The notes under the pieces: generated by a model
Told to the model about the DNA's origin: nothing
What the model saw: the letters and a program-made list of their open reading frames with translations, nothing else
Databases searched by the model: none
In this document: in pieces, positions 22,523 through 33,026 of the stretch
Numbering within the stretch: position 1 is the first letter of the stretch
Layout of the letters: each line of letters begins with the position of its first letter
Position numbers and translations under genes: made by a program
Assembly: GCA_016617855.1 (NCBI GenBank)
Contig: JAECUM010016705.1
Coordinates: 1 to 64,000 of the forward strand
Direction of reading: 5' to 3'
Length of the DNA: 64,000 nucleotides
Origin: Megalonaias nervosa
Lineage: Eukaryota > Mollusca > Bivalvia > Unionida > Unionidae

Positions 22523-23329
22523 CTAAGAGTCAAAACTCGTCGAATATCCTTTCCAACGTACTTTGACTTCTTTGACACGACGTTTTCCCACTTTACGGGT
22601 TCTTAGATCGAAAATGCTTTCGATGTCGTGCACTGCGTCTTCTTTTTTAGTCACGCGTTGTAACTCTAGCAAGTAGAACGTTCCTTTTAACACTTCTCCG
22701 TTCATGTGTTCCAATATATAGTTGGTAGATTGACGGCCACGCACTCGTCCAGTGACACGAAACAATTCGATGGTCCAGTTGGGTAAAGAACCTTTGTCGA
22801 AAGTGCATTTGGTTTTGCCAATGTGTACCCAATTTTCCCTTTCCAACACTCCATCTTTCTTCGGGGCAGTCACAGTCGGGGACGTACCAAACAGGCGCTC
22901 AAAGACGGTCACTTTTTGGGGGGCACATCCGATGCTCCGATGGTAAGATTGGTTGTACGCTTTGGCCAGGTGCGGTAAGACATCGATGTACATGAGAGTG
23001 TGTTGATGCGTAAAATATTTTACATGAAAACGTTCCACGATCCTGGCGTTGGTTACTGGATTCTCTGTGGTGAAAAAATGAAACAAAATATTTGTAGGTG
23101 GCCAAATGAGAGACATCGGCTAAATTGGCTTGCCATTGATGGTCGAAATGCCCTCCACTCGGGTGCGATTTATGGAAAATTTTCGTAGAATGGGTTTGTG
23201 TAAGGTGTGCGTGTTCTTGTAACCATCGTTGTACTTGAGGTAAACGGACACTTTTCTTTCGGGTTTTGGCAGCATGATATAATTAGGATAGTATGGATCG
23301 TAGTAAATGCTGGCTAACAAATTCTCCAT
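22523..23329 (-). pseudogene. Retroviral-type integrase with chromodomain, core partly deleted
   Basis: The N-terminus (MENLLASIYYDPYYP, TLHKPILRKFSI) leads to HQWQANLADVSHLATYKYF, which holds the first catalytic Asp region in a shifted frame. The sequence then jumps directly to FHFFTTENPVTNARIVERFHV, which includes the region of the catalytic Glu. The usual intervening segment with the second Asp is missing, so about 80-100 residues are deleted near 23075-23095. The C-terminus has an SH3-like part and a chromodomain (VKEVKVRWKGYSTSFDS) just before the stop. Integrases of this type insert Polintons into host DNA; chromodomains target chromatin. This copy cannot be active. Confidence 0.85.
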
Positions 23330-23597
23330 GAGGATTTTTTTAAAAAAAAAACGTACCACACTCTTCACGGATGATTCTATTTTCTTTGTGTGGTATTTTC
23401 TTAGATTATAATGCTTTGCGTGTCTGACGAGCAGCAAGTGTCGAGGAGGATGTCTGAATAGGGGTAGTCAGTTCTTGTTTAACTTCTGTTTTCACCTTCG
23501 TTTTCTCTTCTGAGGAAGAATGGTTGCAATCATCTTTTTAATCCAACAAATTCGGGATGTTGGTGGTGTTAACTTGAGTACTTTTTCTGGTGGAGTT

Positions 23598-23937
23598 TCA
23601 AACTCTTCTTCTCCTTTTTCTGTCTTGGTCACGGGGGTGGGGTGATGGACTTTTCATCAGGGTCTTAAAATCTTTCAGAGTCAGTGGAGCTGTATTCTTT
23701 AAAGCGTTCTGGTGAAAGAGTTGAAGTCGCTGAAACACTTGACCGTACCGCTGCGATTTCTCCGTTTCTGACAAATCGCTGCGATCCATCAACGATTGCA
23801 ATTCGTGTTGTAACTGGAATATCTCGGTCAAATGAGGATTGAGAGGTAAATGCGGGGACTGTTCTTGGCAACGATGGAATTCCATCCATCATTTCTAAGG
23901 CATTAAAGTCGGTTTTCGTCCTTGCATCAGATTCCAA
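23598..23937 (-). pseudogene. Small helical Polinton protein
   Basis: The frame at 23598-23885 includes HLTEIFQLQHELQSLMDRS then LSETEKSQRYGQVFQRLQ, a helical segment that I recall in a short uncharacterised Polinton protein. It ends in a basic RKRRRRV tail. An overlapping second frame suggests a shift at its start. It lies directly upstream of the integrase in transcription order. Function unknown. Confidence 0.45.
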
Positions 23938-23975
23938 AGGTCACGTCTCAGATCTTTTGACTCCAGAGGTCCCTT

Positions 23976-24438
23976 TTATCTTCTTGATTCTTTATATCTT
24001 TGAGCCATTTGTGAAGCAAAAGCTCCCACGACTCCTGTAATCAGTGCTGCTAATGTGGCTTTTAGTATGGGTGCTAACAAAAGGTGCACAAATCTTCCGC
24101 GTTGTACCAACATCTTTTTCTTTTGATGGATGGGTATTTTCTTTTGGACCATTTGAGCGAAGAAAGTCTGGATGCTTGGTTAAGCATTCTTTCTGATGTT
24201 GAGACAAAAGTATCGTGTTTTTCAAGACATTCAGACAACATTCGCACACGGTAACGATGACGTCTTTGGAGTCTGTTTGAATGATTTGTTTTCGCAGGAC
24301 GGACAACACGTTCCAATGTTTGGCTAAACGAGGAGGGAGTCCTTTCCTTTTCATTCCTTTGGGGGTAGAAGAGGGATGGCTTCTGGGGGGGGGAGGGTGA
24401 CATCTTTGTTTGTTCCGGGGCACACATAAAAGATACAC
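23976..24438 (-). pseudogene. Small conserved Polinton protein with C-terminal hydrophobic helix
   Basis: The frame has PRLAKHWNVLSVLRKQ and a cysteine/leucine segment ECCLNVLKNTILLS. After a shift there is a C-terminal LLAPILKATLAALITGVVG, which looks like a membrane-active or buried helix, ending QMAQRYKESRR. From memory this layout (helical N-part, C-x-x-LNVL core, Gly/Ala-rich C-terminal helix) is common beside Polinton capsid genes. Its role is uncharacterised. A frameshift and a premature stop disrupt it. Confidence 0.5.
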
Positions 24439-24469
24439 TCACGTCGATGACTTGGCACATTCTTTAATC

Positions 24470-24766
24470 TTATTTTTGTAGAAGGTCGAAGGGTTTGTAA
24501 CCAGTCTTTTTGATGAACTCTTTTACTATCGCTTCGTCAAAAATGTGACGACTTCTTTTACTATATCGCCAAACAACCCTACCCTTTGGTTGTTCCTCTT
24601 TTTCTTTAGACGATTGTTTTTTTTTTTTCTGGGGTAGACGTCGATGAATGGCTATGCACTTTTTTGGATGCCGGGTCAAACGACGAGATTGTCGTTATCT
24701 TTTTCCTTTTCCTTTTTGGACAGGAGAACGACGATAGTCGTGTTGTGCACTTCTTTTAGGGGACAT
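24470..24766 (-). pseudogene. Small basic protein, first copy of tandem duplication
   Basis: The start MSPKRSAQHDYRRSPVQ is followed by a Lys/Arg-rich region, one in-frame stop, TRHPKKCIAIHRRLPQ and an open tail to KPFDLLQK. No domain is assigned. The region recurs at about 24822-25110. It resembles short basic core proteins (protamine/pVII-like) in composition only, and a DNA-condensing role is a guess. Confidence 0.4.
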
Positions 24767-24821
24767 CTTTCATGAGCAAAAAATACACTGAAGTCCATTC
24801 CTTGACATGCGTCCTTTTATC

Positions 24822-25212
24822 TTATTTTTGGGGGATGTAGTTTTGGATAATGTTTGAGAGATCAGATTTTTTGGGTATATGTTCTATCATTACAGGGGGG
24901 ATGAAATCCTCCCATTTGGTAGCTCCTCTTTTTCTTTGGACGATCGGGTCTTTTCTGGGGTAGACGTCGATGCTCGGCTAAGCGTTTTTTTCTGATGCCG
25001 GGTCAAATGACGAAACTATCCTTTTCGTTTTCCTTTTCCTGTTTGGACAGGAGAACGAAGATGGTGGTGGTGTGCACTTCTTTTAGGCGATATCTTTGTT
25101 TGTTCCGGAGCACAAAAACACTGATACCCATCGTTTTCAGCAGGTCAGTTTGTAGTGGAATGCGTCGCCACTGATTGTCTCCATATGGTATCAACTTGAC
25201 GGTAGGCATCAC
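24822..25212 (-). pseudogene. Second tandem copy of the basic protein plus 5' extension
   Basis: Sequence at 24822-25110 matches 24470-24770 in order: TCTTATTTTTG, CTTTTTCTTT(A/G)GACGAT, CTGGGGTAGACGTCGATG, ATGCCGGGTCAAA, TTTGGACAGGAGAACGA. The encoded start is KRSAHHHHLRSPVQTGKGKRKG. Upstream an open frame (25003-25212) begins MMPTVKLIPYGDNQWRRIPLQT and has FVLRNKQRYR. The duplicated block shows how small-gene arrays form in these viruses. Broken by stops. Confidence 0.45.
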
Positions 25213-25237
25213 AAGTCATGGAGGGGTTCGCAACAGA

Positions 25238-25999
25238 TTAAATCGTGATAGTTCTTGCTTCAATAAATCTAGGTGACTCTGTAACTAACATGCCCGATCT
25301 CTCTTGGACTTTGATTTTGGGGTCAGATACTTTGTTAGCAGCTGCCACTGCGGCGAAAGAGGTGGAGGGTGTCACCGCTTGAAGAGAAGTTCCTGGAGAC
25401 ATGGGTTTCGATTTGTTCTTTAAATGTGGAAGAACGGATGTCAAATTGGGTTTGGCTGGAATCACTAGCAACGGGGATGTGGAAGAACCTAAGGGTACTA
25501 GAGATGCGGTCACGGTCGCTGAAGGTCGTCGTTTGGAAATGTTAGGTTGATGTTTTGGTTTCTTTTCTGGGGACTTTTCTATTTCTGGTCTTGACACCAA
25601 TGTTCTTTTTCTTCTGGGTACGTTTGAGTCGGGGAGTGGCTTTTTTCTTGGGAATGACTTTGGGGGCATTGGAATCCAATTTTAAGAGAGAGCCAATGAT
25701 GACCTCCGTGAGAACCGCTATCTCCAGGTTTCAAAATGAATTGCTTTTTGGTTTCAGTGTCAATGCGGAGATCAGACAGTTCCGTCAAGACTACTCTGTT
25801 TCTCTCAAAAAAAGCGTTTGGTTTGATGTGGAATGTGAATAATGCCTTGCAGTAATTGAAGTGCTGTCACCTTAAACCATCGTATGACTTCTCTGAGACT
25901 GGCATCTAAGACACTAGCACACATTTGTGGATTTGTGTCGCGACTGATGCCGTACAAGGCACGAATGAGTTTGACAGGAAAAGACTGAAGGGACGTCAT
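25238..25999 (-). pseudogene. Possible H2A-like histone-fold protein with basic tail
   Basis: The N-terminal frame (25805-25999) starts MTSLQSFPVKLIRALYG, resembling the FPV-x-x-I-x-R start of the H2A histone fold. An alanine/valine-rich long helix follows (ASVLDASLREVIRW) and an LQLL segment. After a one-base slip in a T7 run, RNRVVLTELSDLRIDTETKKQ occupies the place of the H2A C-terminal helix. A further frame gives SNAPKVIPKKKATPR, like a Lys-rich C-terminus, and a long P/S/K-rich tail runs to 25238. At least two shifts break it. The similarity is judged by eye at a handful of positions; an unrelated helical protein is possible. Confidence 0.4.
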
Positions 26000-26051
26000 G
26001 TTGACAATGTGTGAGACAGACCATAACTATCTGAGGTTTATATAGATTTTT

Positions 26052-26777
26052 TTAATTCGACGGGGACGTGTACACGACAGGCCCTCCGTCTTGGCACCAG
26101 TGGTGAAGCAGATGGGTACGAAATCGCAAATAATCGGGGGTAGTGGGTTTTAAATCCACGAGTAAATAGGTATGTGGAGTTTGAGTGGTGTCGTCGAACT
26201 CACGTGTCAGCACGGGAGTTCCTAATTGTTTGGCTAACACATGCACTTGCGATTTATCTCTAGGGCTATTAAAGAAGACAACGTAATGAGCATTTAGACT
26301 GATGGTGCGATGGGCTTTACTTAGTTGAAACAAATTGTGGGTGATGTAAATGACACTGGCATTACGATGATGCCCTTTGCGCGTAAACCACAGTTTAATT
26401 TCATCTTCGTATGCTCCTAACATGTCGTCGAAGATGACCAGATGCATTTGCCTGGGGTCAGACACGATCCCGTCGTCCTCGCCAGGAATGCCTTAAACAA
26501 ACACTATGGAATCGCCTACACGTTCGCGCAGGAGGCTGTACGCCGATTGCCACTCTTTGTAACACCAAACGATACGTTGAGGTGGACGATCGATCAAATG
26601 ATGTTTATGTTCCATCAAACGTTTAACAAATTCGGTTTTCCTTGTACCGCTCGGACCAGCTATTAACATATTAAAGGGATGACGAAGATACAAGGCCTCC
26701 CAACTGGCACGATCTAAGTTTTCGTCGACGACTTTGAAAGTGGTGGAAGAAGGAGCAGAGACAACAGAGGTAGCCAT
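26052..26777 (-). pseudogene. FtsK/HerA-family packaging ATPase (A32-like), one stop
   Basis: This 241-codon frame starts MATSVVSAPSSTTFKV. The P-loop reads AGPSGTRKTEF (residues about 40-50), Walker B is LVIFDDML, and downstream are VIYITHNLFQ and HYVVFFNSPRD, the usual order of DNA-packaging ATPases in Polintons, adintoviruses and virophages. One in-frame TAA lies between the two parts (26493-26495). The P-loop has Arg where glycine is normal, which may impair ATP binding. The enzyme would pump the genome into the capsid. It sits upstream of the histone-fold candidate in transcription order. Confidence 0.85.
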
Positions 26778-27339
26778 AGTAGTGCAGGGAATGTCACTTT
26801 TGACACGAAGACAGACAATACTAGAGTTTTTATACTTTCTTTCAGGACACGTTTATTTCAAAACATTTTTAACATTGAACACGAAAGGCAAAATTCCATG
26901 GAAGCCATAAAGTACATCGATAAAATACACATGAAAATGATCAAAGTGGAATATATATGTCACTGTAAACATTTTGTTGTGACGAAGGTGTGATGTCCTA
27001 GGGACAGTTTGTAATGTTCTTAGAGGCTCAACACTTGGCACAGTCGCAGGGGTCCTCCCGGAATGGCCTTTTGGGGATATCCACGTCAATAATGGTCCTG
27101 TCCTGAATGCAGTGGTTATCCTCGGTGTCGGGTTCTTCTTCTTATGACAATGTGGCTAACACAGGTTTGAAAGTTACGTTTTTCACTGAACGTTTGAATT
27201 TACGATCAAATATCTTGGGCATTGTTTTTCGTTTCTTTTGACCCAGCCTCGAAACCCAACCTTTTCTAGTTACGTACATCTGATCCGTGACGGTGTAAGT
27301 CACAAGCTACACACACATCTTCGTAAACATCTTCAGTGA
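26778..27339. other. Spacer with no supported gene
   Basis: Only short frames occur, such as 26853-27089 on the minus strand, without domain signal. The region separates the packaging ATPase from the BIR-gene remnant. Confidence 0.4.
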
Positions 27340-27648
27340 CTAAAAATTGACGAATCTTCTTCTTGCCGTAGAGGTCGAGAAGTATCGAGATGAAAGCGCA
27401 AGGCTTTTAACAGAATGAGTCTCTCGTGTACATTTAAAGGTGCCACCCTCATATTTTGGTGGTACCTCACAGTACACATCGTAAAGTGTCCACAAGGAAT
27501 CGTCTGGTAAACGAAATCCCAGAAAGGAAGTCACTAAGACACACGCCACACGACGATCCAAATTCATTGGATACAGTTCTCGTGAAAAGTGTTGGTAATG
27601 CATAACAGTCTGAACAGTGTCATTGATTTCTTTCCAAGGCAATTGTTG
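27340..27648 (-). pseudogene. Downstream fragment of the LINE-split gene
   Basis: The minus-strand frame has QLPWKEINDTVQTVMHYQHFS then DRRVACVLVTSFLGFRLPDD. It continues the gene whose upstream part is at 28700-29350, because the LINE insertion between them is bounded by a target duplication. No domain is recognised. It ends near 27340 after Ser/Thr-rich sequence. Confidence 0.35.
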
Positions 27649-28640
27649 TATCATCATCATCATCATCATTATCATCAGTCCCTTAACCCAAGGGGTCGTT
27701 GAGGCACCACAGTTGACTTTGCAACCAATTCTCCCCATCTTTCACTGTTTTCTACTGCCGTTTGGGAATTTCCAAATCCCATGCCTGTCCACTCCATAAT
27801 GTTGTCTTCCCACCTATTTTTGTATCTGCCTCTTCTTTTGCACCCTCGCACTGTGCCTTGCAAGATTGTTTTTGCCAGTCCAGATGATCTTGAGACATGA
27901 CCGTACTACTTCAGTTTCCGCTTTTTTACAGTAGTCAAGAGGTCTTCATAGGATCCTATGGCAACTTGGATCCTCTTGTGGACTTCTTCGTTGGTTACAT
28001 GGTCAATGTATGAGATGCACAAGATCTTGCGGTAGCATCTCATTTCAAAGGTTTGAATCCTTCTTTATAGATCTGATGTGAGCTTCCATGTTTCACAAGC
28101 ATACAGAAAGATAGATATGACAATCGAGCGCATCAGCCTTACTTTGGAACCAAAAGCAATATTGTTATCTTTCCATATTGGTCTCAACCTTGTTATTGTT
28201 GCTGTTGTCTGGGCAATCCTGCAAAGTAGTTCTGGTTTGGAGCCCTCATCTGTGATGATTGATCCCAAGTACTTGAAGCTTGTGACTCTTTCCAGCTTCT
28301 TTCCACTGACCTTAATTTCTGTACTGATGCCATTGCTGTTGTTTGTTATGAGTTTGGTTTTTTCGGCGCTAATCTCCATACTTTATGCTGTGGAGGTTGT
28401 GTCGAGGCGTTCAACCAAGTCAGCCAGTTCTTTTTCATCTCCTGCTAAACCATCAGTATCATCTGCGAAGTGAAGGTTTGTGATTGTTCTTCCTCCGATG
28501 CTGACAGTGTCCTTGTGGTCATGCAAGGCATCCTCCATGATCCTTTCCAGGAAAATGTTGAAGAGTGTAGGTGACAGTATACATCCCTGTCTGACTCCAA
28601 CTGTTGTTCGAAACCAATCTCCTCTGCTGCCATAGATGAT
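27649..28640 (-). mobile_element. 5'-truncated LINE inside element 1
   Basis: The minus strand encodes the end of a reverse transcriptase: VGVRQGC, LHFADDT, MEISAEKTKLI then FKYLGSIITDEGSK, and a C-terminal GRYKNRWEDNIMEW segment. It finishes with a (GAT)n tail, seen as (ATC)n at 27650-27675. GATACAACAAT occurs at both edges (next to the tail at about 27640-27650 and near 28645-28655), the expected target duplication. The LFADDT-type box keeps both aspartates, but frames are broken. It inserted after element 1 was already in the genome. Confidence 0.85.
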
Positions 28641-28699
28641 GCTATTGTTGTATCACTAATGATAAAGGTCGTGGCATGGTAGCAAGTTTTTATACCTCT

Positions 28700-29350
28700 T
28701 TTTGTCAGAGGTAATAAATGTACTTTTTGCACAGAACTGATTGTACTCCGTTGACGAATCCGAGTAGTTTAGTCACTAGTTCACACATCACACACCGCAC
28801 AGAATTGTCCTCTACAGACAATATTTGTTGTTGTAAAAGATTTTTGTAGTCCTCTAAATCTTCCTCTGGAATTTGTTGTAGGATGGACACAATATAAGGA
28901 GAATCAGTAGCAACCAAAGTCTTCTGACCCTTGGGTAGTTGATCAATGTCTGACCATTGTAACGCTTTCAAATGAATCAGTCCTCTTATAGCATTCAGGT
29001 ACTAGTACTACCAACATTGGTGACGTAACAAATGCAATTGTTCTTTGCCTTTGACTTTTATTTTGACAAACTCTCGGTAAATGCGTCCCCTCAACCCCAC
29101 AGACAAACCACAAATGTCCTCTTGTAAAGTACTCGTCAAGAGATTCCTGAGGGCGTCCCACTAAAGATAGGTAGTGACCGTGAGGAGACCATCGAGCATG
29201 TTGCAGGTAAGCTGAATTTTTCTGTTCTCTCTCGCGAAGGGACACACCGCAACTGAAGCACTTGACTTTATCACCTTCGGCCAAGTAGATAAATCTAGCT
29301 CTGGCTAAGTGTTCGGGGGTAGGTCCTCCCAGATATTTAGGTCATTTTCC
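28700..29350 (-). pseudogene. BIR-domain (IAP-like) gene remnant
   Basis: The minus-strand frame near 29350-29170 reads EHLARARFIYLAEGDKVKCF, then SCGVSLRERE and YLQHARWSPHGHYL. The spacing C-x2-C-x16-H is that of a BIR zinc domain; the final ligand position holds Gly instead of Cys. In other frames downstream are a helical LQQIPEEDLEDYKNLLQQQ segment and VRCVMCE, which could be the start of a RING-type C-x2-C. The gene is then cut by the LINE. IAP proteins bind caspases and block apoptosis, and a viral copy would delay host-cell death. It abuts the broken polymerase gene. BIR call fairly sure; RING is a guess. Confidence 0.6.
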
Positions 29351-29369
29351 TAGGAAGGTTTGGAATCAA

Positions 29370-32300
29370 CTTTCAAAGTTGCAGTATTCAGACAAACACA
29401 GAGGGAACGGATGTTCTTCTTCCACCAGGAAGGTAGCCGCTGGCTTCTTGTTTCAATTTTAAAAAGGCATCCACCTATCTTGCGAGAATTCCTTTCTGAG
29501 TCTCGTCGCCCTTATTCCATTTTTCTGTCTTGGAAAAGTGTTAAATTTCGTACACTTCTAGCTGGTATCGCAGGTCCAGAGCTTTGAACAATTCCACGCT
29601 GACCAACGTTCCTGTCAAGGTGAGTTCTTCCTGGGTGTGATGACAAGGTTGGTCTTGGTTGCACGTTTCGGCACAAATATGGCACATAGGAAACATCAGT
29701 TTTCCTTGGCAATGGTGAGTTAAAACGGGATGATACAAGCCCGTGGGAGGCAAGACTTTACATTTAATTAATCCTTCGTACTGTCGATTGTTGTCCACGT
29801 CGAGATGTTCCGTCATCAGTTGTGGTTGTTCTGCGGGAAAGTGACAATATTTGCACACGTAAGGATGCAGCAAGCACATGTCCAGGTATTTGGTTTCTTC
29901 TCCTTTCTCCTCGTCGGCGTGGTACAACAAACAGATGGCATTCGTCCGTCCTCCGTACAATCTGTCCCTCGGGTTCAGAGGATCCACCAGCTTGTAACTT
30001 TCCACGATGCGTAAAAACTAGGGATTGGTTTCCAAACGGTGATCGTACTCATGTTCCCACATTTCCACCACCTGGTATCCTTGCTCTTCTAACTTTAAGC
30101 GCGGCTGAGAAGTAGCCTCGTGCAAGTATTCCATGGTACGTTGTAAAAATTCATTTCTAGTGTAAGGTTGAGAGTAGCGGATGGGACATCCGTGAAATAA
30201 GCAACCGTTAAACTCAAACACGATCTTAGGGATTTCGAAGTCCCAGCCATCCACGAATACTTTCAGATGGTCTTTTCACCTCCTCCGTTTCTGGCATGTT
30301 GGATCCATTTGTCTTCCTTTTCGCACAAGTAATGTAGCCTTCTAAGTATTGACGTTTGACAAAATTGATCGTTTGAGGGCGAATGACAGCCAGGGTGTTT
30401 TCGGGCATGATTCGTTTGCGGTACACTAGGTAACACTCTTTGGCAATGGTGCAGGCTTTTTTCAAAGGATCGATCCATCCATCCTCCCTGAACAGTTCTC
30501 GAAATTTTCCACAGCATTGCCGTACAATGTCCACGTCGGAACGAGGATACTTTAATATTTCTTCCTGCCACCAAGCATAGAAAGCTTCTCGTTGTTCGAT
30601 GCGCATGTTGTTGGGGTCGTAGTAGTGAGCATCAGGCAAATGGGGCAGAACGGCGTGTTGGTTGTCTTCGGTATTAAAAAAGTGCGGAAATAGCCTTTGG
30701 CCATTTCTGTCATTCCAAATGTTTTAACCATTAGACTCAAAGGCATGGCCAAGTAACTCATCGAATCTTTAAACAGCATTTGTCCCACTTGCATGGAAAT
30801 GATTTTGGCTCCATTCATGGTGACTTTAGGGTGTTCGGTACTTTGTTCGCTATAGTATTTCAGAAGAAACTGTTCATCGTATCCCGAGAAATTGTGAGCC
30901 ATTACCGTGGCATTCCGATGGCAATCTCCGTAACATTCGATGTCCTCTTGGCTCCACGTTTCGTGGATAGGGTCTAAGATCCATTGGGCAAAATCGGTCA
31001 GCGTGTTAGGTCCTCGAAAGATTTTTTCACGTCCTCCAGGAATCTTGCTGCCGTAGGGACAATGGCAAAAGAGAGGTTCTTCGATACACTTCTCGCACGT
31101 TCTATGAGCCACGCAGAAATTAGGAATGTGAATGCCAATCTCTTACATGCGTTCGAAATCGAAAAAGATGAAATTCCCTTTCTTCTTCTGTTCATCTTCT
31201 TCCTCCTTCTCTTGGGGTTGGTATTTTGGTAACAAATGTGACATCGTTTCTTTCCTGCACATAAGTGTGCCTTGGCATTATTGCTACGTATGACCGGTCC
31301 ACAAGCAGAACAAGATTTCAGGAGTTGACAAACACTTTTCTGCAGTGAACCTTGCGTCTTGAGATGTTGTTGGTAATAGGTAGGGCTGACAAAAGTGCGC
31401 TGACAAGCTGAGCAATGCATTCGTTTTTGTCCTTCGTAAAGGAAGGGTTTATAGGCCAAACATCCTGGTCATTTCGATCCACAGTGCTTGTGTTGCTCTC
31501 GATTGTTATACCCATAGTCACATTTCTCACAATAATATCTGTATCCCAGGAATCCGGTGATACTGGTGATGGCATTGAAATGTTCATCGTGATGATAGAC
31601 GTCAATGTATTTTCCGCCTTTCAAATTTTTGCCTCGAAACAACAGAGGTCCGCGCACTTCTTGAGGGTGTACTTTCAATGTGTAGCGTGGAGCTAAGACG
31701 TCTAGCAAGTTTTGCATTTCATGAATGCCACAGGGTGTGTCTTTAGATATCCACGCTTGATGTAACAGGAGTTAAGCTTCTCTTTCTTGTTTGGTTCGAA
31801 TAGTTTTCCAGGCTCTTTTCCATTCTGCCGTGTCATTTTTGTCGGTATACTTTCGTCCCACCACGATGGCACGGGCTAAAAACATGTTGTTTTGAGTGTT
31901 GTTAATTTGGACCATGCTACGCTTGATGCTGCGAAGGTCGTCCATCAGTAACACCTTTTCTCGTTTTCCGGTCCTTTGGGAAGAAACACGTGGCTCATGT
32001 ACAGTGTCGCTTTTCCATCAGTGATGTGAAACTTGTCGTTGGACTTTGGAAGGCGTCAATTCTGATGGCCTGCTAAACTTGATCCAAACTGGGGACTTCA
32101 GACTGTAGTGATAAATGGAAAGTGTCAAGCGACCGTCTTCTTTGGCTTCACATTGTCGCTTCAGTGTGGTTAACAAAGACTCCCAGAAATCGGTGATTAA
32201 CTCTTCCGCTTTCTGCAGCGGTACGTCGAACTTAAAAACTTTAAACTTCACCGTGTACATGTAGGCTGTGGTTCTAAATTTTCTAGAGGAACGTTTATCT

Positions 32301-32515
32301 GTCTCTCGAATGTGGTAGTAGTTTTCAGGGTTTACTGGTGGTGGACTTTAGTTTGACGTAGACTCTCCGGGTCTGCATTCTGGTTCACTCATGTCGTCTT
32401 CAAAATCGCTGGCATGAATTTGAGCAAAGATTTCAGCTACTGTGCGAGGCGATAGGTCATGTTTCTGCGTCCTACTTTCTTCTTCTTTCTTCACGAAATG
32501 ATGAGATCGTTTCAT
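29370..32515 (-). pseudogene. Protein-primed-type DNA polymerase B, truncated before motif C
   Basis: The start MKRSHHFVKKEEESRTQ at 32515 leads through N-terminal pieces (32018-32260) and a cysteine-rich zinc region (31200-31520; CSACQRTF, CEKCDYGY). Exonuclease I reads FIFFDFE (about 31155), exonuclease II AHNFSGYDEQFLLKYY (about 30890). Next are FEFNGCLFHGCP (about 30200), a palm motif-A region YLDMCLLHPYVCKY (about 29885) and a KGILARYVGAFLKLKQEASG motif-B-like region (about 29460). No Y-x-DTD-S motif follows; sequence passes straight into the BIR remnant. Many stops and shifts are present. This was the replicative polymerase of element 1, probably primed by a terminal protein. Confidence 0.85.
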
Positions 32516-32593
32516 CTTGACTGAAAAATGTCAAATGACTACATTTTAAACGTCATGGTCCTCTGTATATGAATGTAAGGCCAGTTTCTTCCC

Positions 32594-32603
32594 TATATAA
32601 AGG
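32594..32603 (+). promoter_or_regulatory. TATA box of divergent zinc-knuckle gene
   Basis: TATATAAAGG lies about 55 bp upstream of the ATG at 32655, in the 140-bp divergent spacer between polymerase (minus) and zinc-knuckle gene (plus). Spacing to the start codon suits an RNA polymerase II promoter with a short leader. Confidence 0.55.
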
Positions 32604-32654
32604 GTTAGTGTCTTCCCTCAAAGTATTCATTTTACTCTCAATCCTACCAGAAAG

Positions 32655-33026
32655 ATGGAAGACCCAACACAGATCGAACTTCTGAGAGAGCTTTGCGAGG
32701 TGTCATGCGAAGGTTTTCTTCAGAGAAGCCGACGGACTACTTCCCCTCATTCGAGATAAAAGTCAAGATACTTGCTATATCTGTCAGAAGAAAGGTATTC
32801 GTCTTCAGAATGTCCACAACGACAATGTAAGACAATCGTCAAAAGAGACAAAGGTCAAGATACCTGTTATCATTGTCAAGAAAAAGGACATTGGTCTTCA
32901 GACTGCCCTAAGAAACAACAGAAACAGGAGGAAGAGAGGAGTCCGAAAAGGAAGAACCCAGACACATCCAAAAAGAGAAGAAAAGAAGAAAAAAAGAAAG
33001 TGAGGAAGAAGAGGAAACACCTGTGA
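32655..33026 (+). pseudogene. CCHC zinc-knuckle protein with Lys/Arg-rich tail, frameshifted
   Basis: The ATG at 32655 opens MEDPTQIELLRELCEV. After a stop and frame change, two zinc knuckles follow: a damaged first one (CYICQKKG in one frame, SSSECPQ in another) and an intact CYHCQEKGHWSSDCP. A long basic tail follows (KRKNPDTSKKRRKEEKKK). Knuckles of this type bind single-stranded nucleic acid, as in Gag nucleocapsids. The two DKxQDTCY repeats show internal duplication. It is the only plus-strand gene recognised in element 1 and is transcribed away from the polymerase. Confidence 0.6.

Noticed and set aside
25238..25669. Independent Ser/Pro-rich gene
   Set aside because: Best read as the tail of the histone-fold candidate in a shifted frame; no start context of its own.
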